NCBI RefSeq assembly: GCF_029633865.1
Contig: NC_079230.1
Location: 30,594,666 to 30,658,665, forward strand
Reading direction: 5' to 3'
DNA: 64,000 nt
Source: Lampris incognitus
Lineage: Eukaryota; Chordata; Actinopteri; Lampriformes; Lampridae
In this document: piece by piece, positions 37,701-46,223 of the stretch
Layout of the letters: each line of letters starts with the position of its first letter
Numbering within the stretch: the first letter of the stretch is position 1
Notes under the pieces: model-generated
The model's input: the letters and a program-made list of their open reading frames with translations, nothing else
Told to the model about the DNA's origin: nothing
The model's database searches: none
Program-made: the position numbers and the translations under genes

Positions 37701-40700
37701 GTATCCAGTCCTTGAACAATGCTAGATTCCCCCCCCCACACCTCTTTTTCTCCCCGATTGTACTCGGCCAATTACCCCACTCTTCCGAGCCGTCCCGATC
37801 GCTGCCCTGCCCCCTCTGCCGATCCGAGGAGGGCTGCAGACTACCACGTCTCCTCCCATACATGTGGAGTCGCCAGCCGCTTCTTTTCACCTGACAGTGA
37901 GGAGTTTCACCAGGGGGACGTAGCGCGTGGGAGGATTACGCCACTCCTCATCCCCCCTGAACAGGCACCCCGACTGACCAAGGAGACGCTACTGCAGTGA
38001 CCAGGACACATACCCACATCCGGCTTCCCACCTGCAGTCACAGTTAATTGTGTCTGCAGGGACGCCCGACCAAGCCAGAGGCAACACGGGGATTTGAACT
38101 GGCGAGCCCCGTGTTGGTATGCAACCGAATAGACCGCTACACTACTTGGATGCCCCCGTCCTAAGTACTTTCAATGACTGTTGTTCATAGAGTGAAAGAA
38201 TTTCACAGTTATGCACTTTGAGGCAGTACAGTTCTTTCACCTACTGGAAGGCCCCACTTATCCGTTTCCAATAAGCCATTGAAATTGGAGCTGGGCAATA
38301 TATCAATATATCGTCAATACCGTGATATGAAACTAGATATTTTGGTTATCATAATAGCATGGTATAACTGAATTGTCTTCCCCTGGTCTTAAAAACCACA
38401 GGGTACGGTCATGTCATCTCCCATTAAACTATGGCATAGCTTGGAGGAATGAGCCTTAGGTATCAGAGAACAAAACGCTTCCTACTTAATTACTGACTAT
38501 GATTTGTCTGCAAATACATGGAACCTAGACCATTTGAAATTGTGTTGAAATTAATAACTCAAAACAATCTGAAAAGTGTAACAAAAATGAGCAAAAATAA
38601 TAATAATAATTAAAAAAAAATCACAGGATGAAAGAAAACCTAATTCTTAAGCTCCAGTTAAGTGTAAATGTGAGTCATGCAATAAAACCTAATAAGCCAT
38701 AAGCAGAGGGCGGTGTGGAGGGAGAGTGAGCAGCCATAGGAAATGGAGGGCCCAGGCCCCTGGGCAGCAGATGATCCCTCTCAACAGTGCCACTCATCCT
38801 CCAGGGTCTGGCAGGTATTAGGGCTGGGGTCTCACAGATAGAAGAGCTGAAGGAAGATAAGACCCCCGGGAAACAATCTGATCCATTTTTAGGCTTTTGC
38901 TCTTGCACGCGGAAAATTGAACTTGAACTTCACTCTGCTTTCTTAAAATAAAATGGCAATCTTGGGATTATCTTGAACCTACAACAAGTGCTGCTGACCT
39001 AAATAATGCTTGGTAGCAGGCGGTACAGACTAAAATGGATCAGAGTGCTGTCATCTGCGGTTTTACACGGCTTTGATTCGGAGGTGTTGTAACTAATCTG
39101 TGGATGGGCAGCTGCAGGTTCTGAAAGTGGGAAAAGGACTAAAATTGAAAGTGGGAAAAGGACTAAATTTTTTTTCTAAGGACCTACATATTACCAGATG
39201 AGTACCAACTTCACTGTAGGTCTCAGCTCTTTACTGGATGTGTCAAATGCTCATTTCCAATGGAACGCGACGAAAGAAAATGATACAAAAGCAGTTTGTG
39301 GAGGGATCAATCACCTGAACAGCACTTCAGGAAAGTGGATCGCTACAGGCTGTGGTTTGCAACTATACCATCTGTACGCAACTGTACCACTCGTCTTGGC
39401 AAAGCCTTATCTCATCGCACTATGGCTGTGCAGCGATTAATATTGTTTACCAACACATCGATTTTCAGATTTTGTTTTCTTTCTTTAAAGAGACTCAATA
39501 AATGAGCACGACTTTTACCGCCATATACCACGGCTTCAGGTTGCCTATTTCTGTGGCAGGTCTCGTTTCCATGTTCTTTTATTTTTTACATGTGGGGGTT
39601 GGGGTGAGGTTGGCTTGGAGTTGGGAAGGTTGTTTAGAAAATTACAAAAGCCATATGCTGTTGGCTAAGGCAGGAGCTACCATCCTGTCCTACTAAGTAA
39701 CAATTAGCATAGCAGTTGAGGGTGGGCAGCATTGGAAACATATGGCGGCGTGTTACAAGGCCTCTAGGAGGAGGGGTGCGAGAGAGCAGTACGGTTAGAG
39801 ATTACCGCAGGTTCAGGACATATTTGCTTTCCTTGTGAGCCCATTTGAAAGTCTCTAGTCTGATCTAGATCAGGAGAGGGGCACTCGGAAGAGGGATGAA
39901 GAGAGCATTGCAGCAGCAGGCGAGCAAGAGAGACAGGAGAGGTAAAGGTAAAAGAGGGGGAGAGGGGACAGAGCAGGCGAGCAGTGAAAGAAAACCATAC
40001 ACTTGCCTTGAGGAGACTGAATGAGAGATACAGGCGAAGAGGAAAGAAAGGAATCTGGAAAAATAAAAAAAAGGACAGAAGAATGAACATTCTACAACAG
40101 AGATAAAATAGCTGCTATCCGCTGTACCGTCACTCCATTCTTAAGTACATTGAAATATAGACAGGAAAAACTAGTTAGGCTTTGCACTATCCAACCTTAA
40201 TAACTCTGTTATTATTATTACTGCTACAAAAAGCAACAACTATGACAACAAAACTGTACACTTAAATCTATCTTACCACCCATAATGCCCCATGCATAGC
40301 CTATTCAAATGTACTCTTGCAAACCAACCCGCACTTATCTTAATGCATGCACTTATATATCCGCTACGCAAGCAGGACTGAAACAAAAGACAATTAACTT
40401 ACGATGCAACAACATCAGTCAAATGCAATTTGCGTCACTTTTACAGTTGCTATAATCAAATAGATACGCTGTCCAAAACATTTTTCTTATTTGTCATTTT
40501 GTGGTTGACTTGAGAAACCTAGACACCAGCCCGGCAGTCATTATTTACTAATTTTATAAGGATGGATGCAACCCTGCAAAAAAATCACAAAGCCTCCCTT
40601 TGTAAAAACACTACCCATCCAACCATCTCATTTCATATGAAAATAGAGGTATCATTAGATGTGTGCCCCTTCCCACAGGCATCTAATGAAATAGGAACGC

Positions 40701-43700
40701 TTAGCAGAGAACGTCTGAGTCATGTCTGAGGGCTTAAGATGTGTTTGAGTTTCAGGTTTATCAGGGTGGGTAACTTTGATGACTCCCAGCTTTAGAGACA
40801 GGCCGAGCAGGTTGGGAGTTGGCAAGCCCCTGAATTGCGGCATTTTGTTTTTTAGACTCGCATAGCTGTAGGCCTCTCCCACACCACGCCTTCAATTTTT
40901 CTGCACCCAGTCCCTGTGCAAGCTCTGAATTTCAGCTATCTTACCAGATTTCTATAAGGGCGTTGGTGGTGTGCAAATATGTGAACCACCAACAATTTAA
41001 ACTAGTTAACCATACAGATAAAACAACTTTGGTAACGTTATACTCACCATCTCTCGCTTTCACACACACACACACTTCTTCTAACTGAGCCGGAAGAAAG
41101 TAAACAGCTAATTTGATTTAAGGAATCAAAAGGTATGTTAGTCTGCTTCGCTCATATTTCAAATGAAAACATTTTTGCAATAATCTCCATTTCGGAGCGA
41201 TTATCTCTCAGAAAGCCTTTCTTTGTCGTGACCAACATGGCACTTATATTGTAGTAACTCACATGCTCAACATTATGGGTCCCCTGATTTAAATCTGTCA
41301 AGAGGCAGACACACGAGCCAGAAATCAGCTTCGTCACTGCAGCAGCTAGCTTCAGGCAACTCAAGTCTGGGTGAAAGCATGGTGGGTTGAAGATCCCTGG
41401 GGGAGTTTGTGGTACAGAGAGGGCCTAGCGCCATCTCAGTCACGTCTGTCATTTCTGCTGCAGTGCTGTCCACTCCTTGGGGCTATTCTGAAGCCTCAGC
41501 CTGTCTCAATGACCTCAGCAATTAAAGTCAGTCTCACTGGCGGGGGGAGGGGTGGTAGTGGGGCTTGGCCGGGAGATATGCCTCGACTACGTTGCCCATT
41601 ATAACTAATAAGAACCCTCCTGAAGACGTTTTCTGTTTTCTACAGTTCAAGTTTACCTATGGATTGCAGTTTGACAAGAGATACGTACTTGATACTCAGT
41701 TTAGTTAACTCAAAAGTCACACAAAATCAAATATGACACTTGAGTGGCATAAATAATAGTTAGTCTTTAAATACCACAGGTAAGGAGAAGCTGAGACAGG
41801 GCCACAACACTCATTAATAGTCTAAGTTTCTTGAAGAGGTAGCAGGCACGACAGCCCGGCCAGACTCCTGTTTGACGCATCAAGTGTGGGTTTCTTATGC
41901 CGACTCTAGAACAGTTAGACGATGACGGCAAGGTAATTCACAGCCAAACTGCCACTAAAGACCATCTCATGTTATCAGCCTCAGAAATGAGGTCTTAATT
42001 TTTAAGTGTGCCACTTCCTTTGTGACCGCTGTCATTCAGTTGTGCCTCAAGTGTGCCAGGCTCAACTGTAAAAAGAAGATGGAGAGCTAGGCCAGGCCAC
42101 AGCAGCCCAGGCCAGGCCAGGCCATCTGGTACCTCACCAAGCTTCCACAAATGGCAAGGTACACAAGTATTGGCCAACCCCCCCCCCCAAAAAAAACCCA
42201 AAAACATAACAACAACAACAATAGGTTTATTAGATCAGCCTTAAACCTCGGATGAATGCTTGAGGCCAAGATGAGGTGCTGAGGTGATGCAGCAGTATTG
42301 TAATGGTGTGGATTCCAGACAGCAGCGGAGTTTATTGTTCCAACGAGGTTTTAATCAAATCACAAATGTGCCAAACAGGTAATTCAATTTCTTGGAATAG
42401 TTTTTTTGATCCTACTAACGTGTACCTATAGTGTCCAGAGAATGGGTAGAAATCAGTGTTCCGGCAGACAAGAGATTTGTTGCCAAAGGCCGAAGTCTGT
42501 GTACTCTGCCATGACTGGGTATTCTGTTCACATTATGCCAATTCTAGAACCCCCTCCCCCCGCCGCCTTCTTTAAGGTTTTGAAAAAAAAAAGATCTTGC
42601 GTCTCATCCTGATGACTGCAGCTTTACACTGACAGGCGTTCTAGAGGCGGATGCTGGAGCCCCTCCCGCCCCTCCCCAACAGTATCAGCAGCGCACGCCT
42701 TTGTCTTACTACACACCTTCACTACTGCAGCACAACGGGGGGGGAAAAAAAGTAAAAAAAAACGACGACCAAGCAAATCGGCCGTATCGAGTCGGTAGAA
42801 AAACAACATCATGGACATGAAATGTAGCGCGTTTGCAGACGTTTAAGACGTGATCTCGTCACGTTTCCCGGGCCGTTTGTGCATCGTTTGGCGCTTGTAC
42901 GCCGACACAAAACAGCGCAGGGCGCCTTTAAGAGGTCCGCTGCTTCATTCACCACCGCTCGGGAACGAGGCATCCGCAGTGCAGCGCACGCTGCCGCAAC
43001 ACGCGGCCGTTCCGCCGGGGCCGCAATGGCGGAGATTGAAGCCTCGCTTCCCTTTTCGGCTTAGCTCGGTTCAAAAAGAAAAGCCCGACCGAACGAGGAC
43101 TGGACGCCGACGAGGGCGCGGTTTATTAGGCTAGGAGCCGTGGCCTAGCCCGCGCGGGGAGGGCGGCTCTTCTCTGCGACATGTTCTAGAAAACTGACGC
43201 GGCGTCCTACTTCCCGGGCCGGGTGGATGGATCGCTCCATCTCCGCGTCCGTCCTACTTCCCAAGCCGGGCGGATGGATCGCTCCATCTCCGCGGCCGTC
43301 CTACTTCCCGGGCCGGGCGGATGGATCGCTCCATCTCCGCGTCCGTCCTACTTCCCAAGCCGGGCGGATGGATCGCTCCATCTCCGCGTCCGTCCTACTT
43401 CCCAAGCCGGGCGGATGGATCGCTCCATCTCCGCGTCCGTCCTACTTCCCAAGCCGGGCGGATGGATCGCTCCATCTCCGCGGCCGGCCGGCGGTTAACG
43501 CAGCGCGTCCAACGCCGCCCGACGTTGCGTAAGCCCCGGCTGCGTTAGGCCTCGCCGCGCCGGTGTAAAAAAGCCCACGTCTCCGCGTCCATCCAAGGTG
43601 TGTTGATGTGAACGTTTGTGTGAGTTTGGTTTAAAAAAAACAACAAACCTCTTATTAATAAATAAATAGTATGAAAGAAACCCCCCCCCGGATTTTATCA

Positions 43701-43894
43701 AAAAGCTGCGGTATTGGCTGCCCGTTTTGTCGGCAACAAAGAGCGCCATAACCCCGCACGGCGAGAGGTTACCGGGGAGACGAGGGTGAAACCCGTTTCT
43801 TACCGGACAGCTTCGAGTCTTTGGCGGCGGAGTTGTGTCCGTCGGCGGCCCCCTGCGACGACGAGATCTGGGCGGATTGAGTCGCTGGGTCCAT
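9629..43894 (-). CDS. rtn3: Reticulon-3, eight coding exons (gene span)
   Basis: The exons, in transcript order, are 43894-43804, 33979-31349, 23958-23751, 21058-20920, 19388-19319, 11827-11781, 10584-10526 and 9677-9629. All have GT-AG junctions and matching phases, totalling 3,294 nt (1,097 residues). Skipping the 2,631-nt exon keeps frame and gives 220 residues, like the short RTN3 form. The C-terminal 190 residues are a reticulon homology domain with two long hydrophobic hairpins (about 921-955 and 1024-1056) around a hydrophilic loop; these bend ER membrane. RTN3 rather than RTN1 or RTN4 is chosen for [20 protein letters not shown] and [16 protein letters not shown] in the long exon. In mammals the long form is an ER-phagy receptor. 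The chosen start is the ATG giving [13 protein letters not shown]. Further alternative 5' exons in the 10-kb first intron cannot be excluded. Confidence 0.95.
9936..10350 (-). mobile_element. tRNA-derived SINE (family B), copy 1, with 13-bp target duplication
   Basis: The minus strand reads a tRNA-like head (GTAGCGTAGCGGTCTATTCC, B box GGTTCAGATCC), a conserved body and a tail GGGGAGAAAA. The direct repeat CAGAACTTCCTCT lies at 9923-9935 and 10351-10363. Another copy is at 37727-38155 and a head fragment at 25370-25475. Confidence 0.88.
10526..10584 (-). CDS. rtn3: rtn3 coding exon 7
   Basis: 59 bp encoding [20 protein letters not shown], following a CTACAG acceptor and ending at AA|GTAAGTG. 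It belongs to the C-terminal part of the reticulon domain after the second hairpin. Confidence 0.93.
10585..10917. other. rtn3 intron, no recognisable feature
   Basis: AT-rich intronic sequence; nothing supported. Confidence 0.45.
10918..11052. repeat. Dispersed fish repeat, copy 2
   Basis: Inverted relative to 5972-6092 and sharing CCATTATCCGAACCGCTTAT and GGGATGCTGGAGCCTATCCC. Confidence 0.7.
11357..11680 (-). mobile_element. Small non-autonomous DNA transposon (family A), copy 2
   Basis: 324 bp, inverted relative to copy 3 at 60064-60402. The ends read GGCGCTGACACACCACC and TATGTCTGGGCCC. It contains CCAATTCAGCATGTTGAATT and TACTTTTTGGCCCAGACGGC, shared with the other copies. No ORF is present. 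Confidence 0.8.
11781..11827 (-). CDS. rtn3: rtn3 coding exon 6
   Basis: 47 bp encoding [16 protein letters not shown] (the first codon is split), between TTTCAG and GTGAGT. This is the end of the second hydrophobic hairpin, with the YEK motif characteristic of reticulons. Confidence 0.94.
11828..12670. other. rtn3 intron, no recognisable feature
   Basis: Intronic sequence with short poly-A-like runs near 12345-12375 and no supported gene or element. Confidence 0.45.
12847..13370 (+). repeat. Penelope-like upstream pLTR
   Basis: Matches 18610-19040 from CAGTGGCCACTCTTTCAAGG through the tail (GTTAATGGTCACGGCA, TTTGCATATGAAACC). It differs by carrying a 99-bp palindrome at 13188-13286. Confidence 0.8.
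13188..13286. mobile_element. 99-bp palindromic mini-element in the pLTR
   Basis: The arms ACCCTTTCCCCACTGGTCAA and the reverse complement of TTGGCCAGTGGGAAAAGGGT are near-perfect inverted repeats. TTA flanks both sides (13185-13187 and 13287-13289). The downstream pLTR lacks the insert at the matching place. The 3-bp TTA duplication suggests a PIF/Harbinger-type MITE, which is inference. Confidence 0.75.
13380..14702 (+). pseudogene. Penelope-like element coding region, 5' part
   Basis: Open pieces are at 13345-13707, 13723-14049, 14264-14482 and 14476-14799, in shifting frames. The third frame segment carries RT motifs: [37 protein letters not shown] and WFRYVD. The reading stops at the LINE junction just after RYVD, before the second catalytic Asp. 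Confidence 0.8.
14703..17922 (+). pseudogene. Non-LTR retrotransposon (LINE, Jockey superfamily) inserted in the Penelope-like element
   Basis: An endonuclease region follows a leader: [20 protein letters not shown] (about 15134), [17 protein letters not shown] (about 15580, other frame) and [10 protein letters not shown] (15730). A reverse-transcriptase region follows: [16 protein letters not shown] (16335), [13 protein letters not shown] (16690), [14 protein letters not shown] (16860), [10 protein letters not shown] (16949) and [15 protein letters not shown] (17160). Several frameshifts break it. The expected FSDD box reads FSDN. The 3' end GGGATGAGTAAAGTATTTCT, ending TGATTTCTGATT, is a typical LINE tail. 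L2, CR1 or Rex1 lineage is not resolved. Confidence 0.85.
17923..18720 (+). pseudogene. Penelope-like element coding region, 3' part (RT end and GIY-YIG endonuclease)
   Basis: The translation across frames gives [20 protein letters not shown] (17946 on), a region near [19 protein letters not shown] (18118 on), and [20 protein letters not shown] (18473 on). In the endonuclease the GIY position reads IVY, but the YIG position reads YMR, so the fold is probably inactive even apart from the frameshifts. Confidence 0.78.
19046..19318. other. rtn3 intron, no recognisable feature
   Basis: Short intronic stretch between the Penelope-like tail and rtn3 exon 5. Confidence 0.5.
19319..19388 (-). CDS. 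rtn3: rtn3 coding exon 5
   Basis: 70 bp encoding [20 protein letters not shown] then LIL, between CCCCAG and GTAAGA. This is the second membrane hairpin of the reticulon domain and is nearly identical to mammalian RTN3. Confidence 0.96.
19389..20780. other. rtn3 intron, no recognisable feature
   Basis: AT-rich intronic sequence. No repeat ends, RNA genes or supported exons seen. Confidence 0.4.
20783..20832. repeat. (CA)n microsatellite
   Basis: About 25 uninterrupted ACAC dinucleotides in an rtn3 intron. Confidence 0.95.
20920..21058 (-). CDS. rtn3: rtn3 coding exon 4
   Basis: 139 bp encoding [20 protein letters not shown] and on to [13 protein letters not shown]. This is the hydrophilic 66-residue-type loop between the two hairpins. 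The first base completes a Lys codon from the previous exon. Confidence 0.96.
21059..21514. other. rtn3 intron, no recognisable feature
   Basis: Intronic AT-rich sequence with nothing supported. Confidence 0.4.
21515..23450 (+). pseudogene. L2-type LINE, 5'-truncated, split by an hAT-type element
   Basis: It starts within the RT domain ([33 protein letters not shown] at about 21625). Target-site-linked sequence resumes after an insertion at 21945-22751, with RT C-terminal motifs ([25 protein letters not shown] at about 22860-22990). The 3' end reads GGCGCCTTTAAATAAAATG, typical of fish L2. Stops and frameshifts are present, although the ADD catalytic box is intact. Confidence 0.85.
21945..22751. 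mobile_element. hAT-type non-autonomous element with TSD, nested in L2 LINE
   Basis: The ends are CAGGGCTCAAGAGTGCGACC and, inverted, CAGGGCTCTACACTAAC, with the flanking direct repeat TCCAG at 21940-21944 and 22752-22756. Internal subterminal motifs GTGCGAC and GGTGCACC recur. No transposase ORF. The CAGGGCTC terminus fits hAT elements, though the exact repeat seen is 5 bp rather than 8. Confidence 0.78.
23505..23530. repeat. (AAT)n microsatellite
   Basis: TAATAATAATAACACTAATA-type run following the LINE tail. Confidence 0.8.
23751..23958 (-). CDS. rtn3: rtn3 coding exon 3 (first hairpin)
   Basis: 208 bp, the standard reticulon-domain exon. Encodes [20 protein letters not shown], a long hydrophobic run, then [20 protein letters not shown]. 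It can be joined either to the large exon or directly to exon 1; both leave a single G before TC, which makes Val. Confidence 0.97.
24051..24074. repeat. (AC)n microsatellite
   Basis: Short uninterrupted CA repeat about 90 bp upstream (transcript sense) of rtn3 exon 3. Confidence 0.85.
24890..27248 (+). pseudogene. L2-like LINE remnants with SINE head insertion
   Basis: 25514-25726 encodes [20 protein letters not shown] and [20 protein letters not shown]. 25880-26119 encodes [20 protein letters not shown], an RT motif. Stops separate the parts. The 3' region repeats ATCTGGACACTGCTTGGCAT and ends GGGCAATACAAATAAAATTG followed by ACTTGACTTG, a LINE tail also present at 30075-30121. Upstream sequence from about 24890 looks like ORF1 remnants but is weak. 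Confidence 0.7.
25370..25475 (-). mobile_element. tRNA-derived SINE (family B) head fragment
   Basis: The minus strand gives GGGGCGTCCGGGTGGAGTGG and the B box GGTTTGAATCGCC, matching the heads at 10250-10350 and 38060-38155. The body is missing. Confidence 0.8.
27249..28700. other. rtn3 intron, no recognisable feature
   Basis: Long AT-rich intronic stretch. A C-run lies near 28160. No gene or element supported. Confidence 0.4.
28703..28786. repeat. (GA)n microsatellite
   Basis: About 42 GA dinucleotides without interruption. The poly-Leu/Ser frame over it is an artefact. Confidence 0.97.
28787..29753. other. rtn3 intron, no recognisable feature
   Basis: Intronic sequence with a short A-run near 29545. 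No supported feature. Confidence 0.4.
29754..30121 (+). mobile_element. LINE 3' end fragment
   Basis: Closely resembles 26880-27245, with GGTGGCATCTGGACACTGCT, TTCATATATCTTATAATTCC and a tail GGGCTATACAAATAAAATTG. No RT sequence included. Confidence 0.8.
30122..31348. other. rtn3 intron, no recognisable feature
   Basis: Intronic sequence upstream (plus-strand sense) of the large exon boundary. The open frame of the large exon runs on to 31128 past its donor site; this part is intron. Confidence 0.5.
31349..33979 (-). CDS. rtn3: rtn3 coding exon 2 (large, isoform-specific)
   Basis: 2,631 bp, acceptor ACACAG and donor TCAG|GTAAC. Phase 1 at both ends makes it cleanly skippable. It encodes an acidic, Ser/Pro/Glu-rich region of 877 codons, probably disordered and cytosolic. 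RTN3-specific blocks are [26 protein letters not shown] and [20 protein letters not shown]. It ends in [15 protein letters not shown], like the human junction before the reticulon domain. Short hydrophobic motifs in acidic context (FEVL 144-147, FASI 208-211, FIEV 229-232, YEVV 411-414, YTEI 581-584 in the long form) fit the LIR pattern used to bind LC3/GABARAP. No stop or frameshift is present. This is far longer than any chance ORF here. Confidence 0.95.
33980..36069. other. rtn3 intron 1, no recognisable feature apart from a TA/CA patch
   Basis: The acceptor side has a pyrimidine tract at about 33990-34020 (minus sense). A short TATATA/CACACA microsatellite lies at 35284-35337. Nothing else supported. 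Confidence 0.45.
36074..36680. mobile_element. piggyBac-type MITE with TTAA target duplication
   Basis: The ends are CACTAGAACAACTGGG and, inverted, CACTAGAACCACCCG, flanked by TTAA at 36070-36073 and 36681-36684. A subterminal inverted motif (CAAAATGACCGCCCACGG against GTGGTCATTTTGACGG) adds support. 607 bp, no ORF. Confidence 0.88.
36957..37025. repeat. (TAA)n-rich microsatellite
   Basis: AATAATAATAACAATATTGT followed by further AATAATAAT units in rtn3 intron 1. Confidence 0.8.
37026..37726. other. rtn3 intron 1, no recognisable feature
   Basis: Intronic sequence between a TAA repeat and a SINE. Confidence 0.4.
37727..38155 (-). mobile_element. tRNA-derived SINE (family B), copy 2
   Basis: Antisense copy of the SINE at 9936-10350, sharing CATGTGGAGTCGCCAGCCGC, TGACAGTGAGGAGTTTCACC and GACCAGGACACATACCCACA. 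The head includes TAGACCGCTACACTAC on the plus strand. Confidence 0.85.
38156..42840. other. rtn3 intron 1, no supported gene
   Basis: About 4.7 kb without a supported exon. It includes a CA patch near 41062-41074 and G- and C-runs near 41540 and 42180-42190. Open frames here lack family resemblance and splice context. Confidence 0.4.
43204..43485. repeat. 47-bp minisatellite, six copies, in rtn3 intron 1
   Basis: Units begin GTCCTACTTCC at 43204, 43251, 43298, 43345, 43392 and 43439, an exact 47-bp period. The two main variants read CCCAAGCCGGGCGGATGG or CCCGGGCCGGG. All three plus-strand frames are open because of the repeat, not because of coding. Confidence 0.95.
43804..43894 (-). CDS. 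rtn3: rtn3 coding exon 1
   Basis: Starts at ATG in GCGATGGACC and encodes [20 protein letters not shown], ending KLS plus one base at CCG|GTAAGA. The frame stays open upstream to 44167, but the chosen Met gives the length and Ser-rich character expected for RTN3 N-termini. Confidence 0.85.
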
Positions 43895-44276
43895 CGCGGG
43901 GATCGTGTGGGAGAACGCTGCGGGTGAAATTAACGTCCTTGCCGAAGGGTTTCTGTCGTTGGTGCCGGGTGTGCGCTGGGACCGTGCGTTGGCCTGGCCG
44001 TTCCTCGTTCTTTCCCCCGGAGCTGGACGGGGCGGAGACGCGCTCTGAGCCCTCACACGCACCGACTGAGCGCTGGCTGGCTGGCTGGCTGCGCAGTGTA
44101 GCGGCGGGGCAAAACGAGGCGGACTCCGGGCGTAGAAAAAAATGTCGGAGGGCTCGACGACGATCACTTACTTAAAGGGATACTCTGAACCCCCCCCCCT
44201 CTCTCCCCGCCCCTCCCCCCCCTTGTTGTGGACTAGAAAACGAGAGTGTTGCTCATCTATTCTTCCGGCGTATACG

Positions 44277-44293
44277 TTCCAGAATGTTCTGGA
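44277..44293. promoter_or_regulatory. Heat-shock-element-like motif, copy 1
   Basis: TTCCAGAATGTTCTGGA has three alternating TTC/GAA boxes at 5-bp spacing plus a GGA, fitting the HSF1 pattern. It lies about 380 bp upstream of the rtn3 ATG. Function is inference. Confidence 0.5.
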
Positions 44294-44457
44294 TGGTGTA
44301 GCCAACTCTTAAAAAAAGACACTTAAGGTGGCTGTTGAAAATAGATATGGTTGCTGTAACGCCATCATTTAGTCAAAACACAAGACTGGATATAACGTGC
44401 TGCATATCATACCCTAGAAAACGAGAGTGTTGCTCATCTATTCTTCCGGCGTATACG

Positions 44458-44474
44458 TTCCAGAATGTTCTGGA
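44458..44474. promoter_or_regulatory. Heat-shock-element-like motif, copy 2
   Basis: Identical 17-bp motif in the second repeat unit. Confidence 0.5.
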
Positions 44475-44526
44475 TGGTGTAGCCAACTCTCTTAAAAAAA
44501 GACACTTAAGATGGCTGTTGAAAATA

Positions 44527-46107
44527 CACTGCTCAACAAAAATAAAGGGAACACCTAAAAACACAATATAGACCTCGATGAATGAAATATTTCAGCTGAA
44601 AATCTTTATTTATTAGACAGAGGAATGTGTTTAGAGCAAAATAACCTAAGAATGATCAATGGAAATCAAAATCATTAGCCCATTAAGGTCTGGATTCAGA
44701 ATCATACTCAAAATCAAAGTGGAAAATGAGAACATAGGCTGATCCAACTTCTGTGGAAATTCTTCAAGACGATTCAAAATGAGGCTCAGTAGTGTGTGTG
44801 GCCTCCACGTGCCTGTATGCACTCCCTACAACGTCTGGGCATGCTCCTGATGAGACGACGGATGGTCTCCTGAGGGATCTCCTCCCAGACCTGGATCAGG
44901 GCATCGGTCAACTCCTGGACAGTCTGTGGTGCGACATCGTGTTGGCGGATGGTACGAGACATGATGTCCCAGAGGTGCTCGATTGGATTCAGGTCTGGGG
45001 AACGTGCAGGCCAGTCCATAGCATCAATGCCCTCGACATACAGGAACTGCTGACACACTCTGGCCACATGAGGACGAGCATTGTCATGCATGAGCAGGAA
45101 CCCAGGGCCCACTGCACCAGCATATGGTCCGACAATGGGTCTGAGGATCTCATCCCGGTACCTAATGGCAGTCATGGTACCTCTGGCTAGCACGTAGAGG
45201 TCTGTGCGGCCCTCCAAGGATATGCCTCCCCAGACCATCACTGACCCACCGCCAAACCGGTCATGCTGGAGGATGTTGCAGGCAGCAGAACGTTCTCCAC
45301 AGCGTCTCCAGACTCTCTCACGTCTGTCACATGTGTTCAGTGTGAACCTGCTCTCATCTGTGAAGAGCACAGGGCGCCAATGGCGAATCTGCCAACCAAG
45401 CTGTTCTCTGGCAAAGGTCAATCGGGCTGCACGGTGTTGGGCTGTGAGCACAGGCCCCAATTGCGGACGTCGGGCCCTCATACCATCCTCATGCATTCTG
45501 TTTCTCACTGTTTGAGCAGAAACCTGCACATTAGTGGCCTGTTGAAGGTCGTTTTGTAGGGCTCCGGCAGTGCTCCTCCTGTTCCTCCTTGCACAAAGGA
45601 CCAGATAGCGGTCCTGCTGCGGGGTTGTTGTCCTCCTGCGGCCCCCTCCACGTCTCCTGGTGTACTGGCCTGTCTCCTGGTACCTCCTCCATGCTCTGGA
45701 CACTGTGCTGGGAGACACATCAAATCTTCTTGCCACAGCACGCATTGATGTGCCATCCTGGATGAGCTGCGCTACCTGAGCAACTTCTGTAGGTTGCAGA
45801 TACCGCCTCATGCCACCTCTAGTGGTGAGGACACTAGCAAAATTAAAAACTAACCAAAGATCGGCCAGAAAAGATGAGGACAGGCAAATGGTCTGTGGCC
45901 ACCACCTGCAAATCCATTCCTGTTATAGGGGTTGTCTTGCAAATTTTCTAATTTCCACCTGGTGGAAATTAGACAATTTACAAACAGGTGAAATTGATTC
46001 ACAAATCAGTGTTGCTTCCTAACTGGACAGGTTGATATCTCAAAAGTGTGATTGACTTGGAGTTACATTGCATTGCTTATGTGTTCCCTTTATTTTTTTG
46101 AGCCGTG
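44527..46107 (-). mobile_element. Tc1-family transposon with intact transposase frame
   Basis: 1,581 bp. The terminal repeats are CACTGCTCAACAAAAATAAA and, inverted, CACGGCTCAAAAAAATAAAG, each continuing into AGGGAACAC. The TA target is duplicated at 44525-44526 and 46108-46109. Inserted into a unit of the tandem repeat, which continues on the far side. Confidence 0.95.
44786..45811 (-). CDS. Tc1-type DDE transposase, 341 aa
   Basis: An uninterrupted 341-residue frame that cuts and pastes its own element at TA sites. The N-terminal paired-type helix-turn-helix region (about 1-110) contains [27 protein letters not shown] basic hook lies at 55-60. The catalytic triad is readable as Asp152 (FTDESRF), Asp243 (MHDNARPH) and Glu278 (NPIEHLWD), with 34 residues between the last two, so it is DD34E. 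The length is normal for Tc1 transposases (about 340). It is antisense to the men1 direction and unrelated to the flanking genes. The intact frame and both terminal repeats suggest a recent arrival, but activity cannot be judged from one copy. Confidence 0.95.
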   Translation of the reverse strand: MRRYLQPTEVAQVAQLIQDGTSMRAVARRFDVSPSTVSRAWRRYQETGQYTRRRGGGRRRTTTPQQDRYLVLCARRNRRSTAGALQNDLQQATNVQVSAQTVRNRMHEDGMRARRPQLGPVLTAQHRAARLTFAREQLGWQIRHWRPVLFTDESRFTLNTCDRRERVWRRCGERSAACNILQHDRFGGGSVMVWGGISLEGRTDLYVLARGTMTAIRYRDEILRPIVGPYAGAVGPGFLLMHDNARPHVARVCQQFLYVEGIDAMDWPARSPDLNPIEHLWDIMSRTIRQHDVAPQTVQELTDALIQVWEEIPQETIRRLIRSMPRRCRECIQARGGHTHY

Positions 46108-46223
46108 TATATATGTTTGCTGTAACGCCATCATGTAGTCAAAACAGAAGACTGGATATAACGTGCTGCATATCATACCCTAGAAAACGAGAGTATTGCT
46201 CATCTATTCTTCCGGCGTATACG

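Larger units (their letters stand above)
42841..44200. promoter_or_regulatory. rtn3: CpG-rich region around rtn3 exon 1
   Basis: GC-rich with dense CG dinucleotides from about 42.85 to 44.17 kb, covering rtn3 exon 1 and its upstream flank. A GCAATGGCGGAG motif at 43022-43033 resembles a YY1 site. No TATA box is evident close to the start codon. The transcription start cannot be placed exactly. Confidence 0.6.

Noticed and set aside
39764-40090. 108-codon minus-strand frame in rtn3 intron 1
   Set aside because: Pyrimidine-rich low complexity, with no homology recognised and no fitting splice sites.
43223-43548. Three overlapping plus-strand frames rich in [13 protein letters not shown]
   Set aside because: All are readings of the 47-bp minisatellite.
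43895-44167. N-terminal extension of rtn3 upstream of the chosen ATG
   Set aside because: The frame is open, but the region is the GC-rich 5' flank. The downstream ATG fits RTN3 N-termini.
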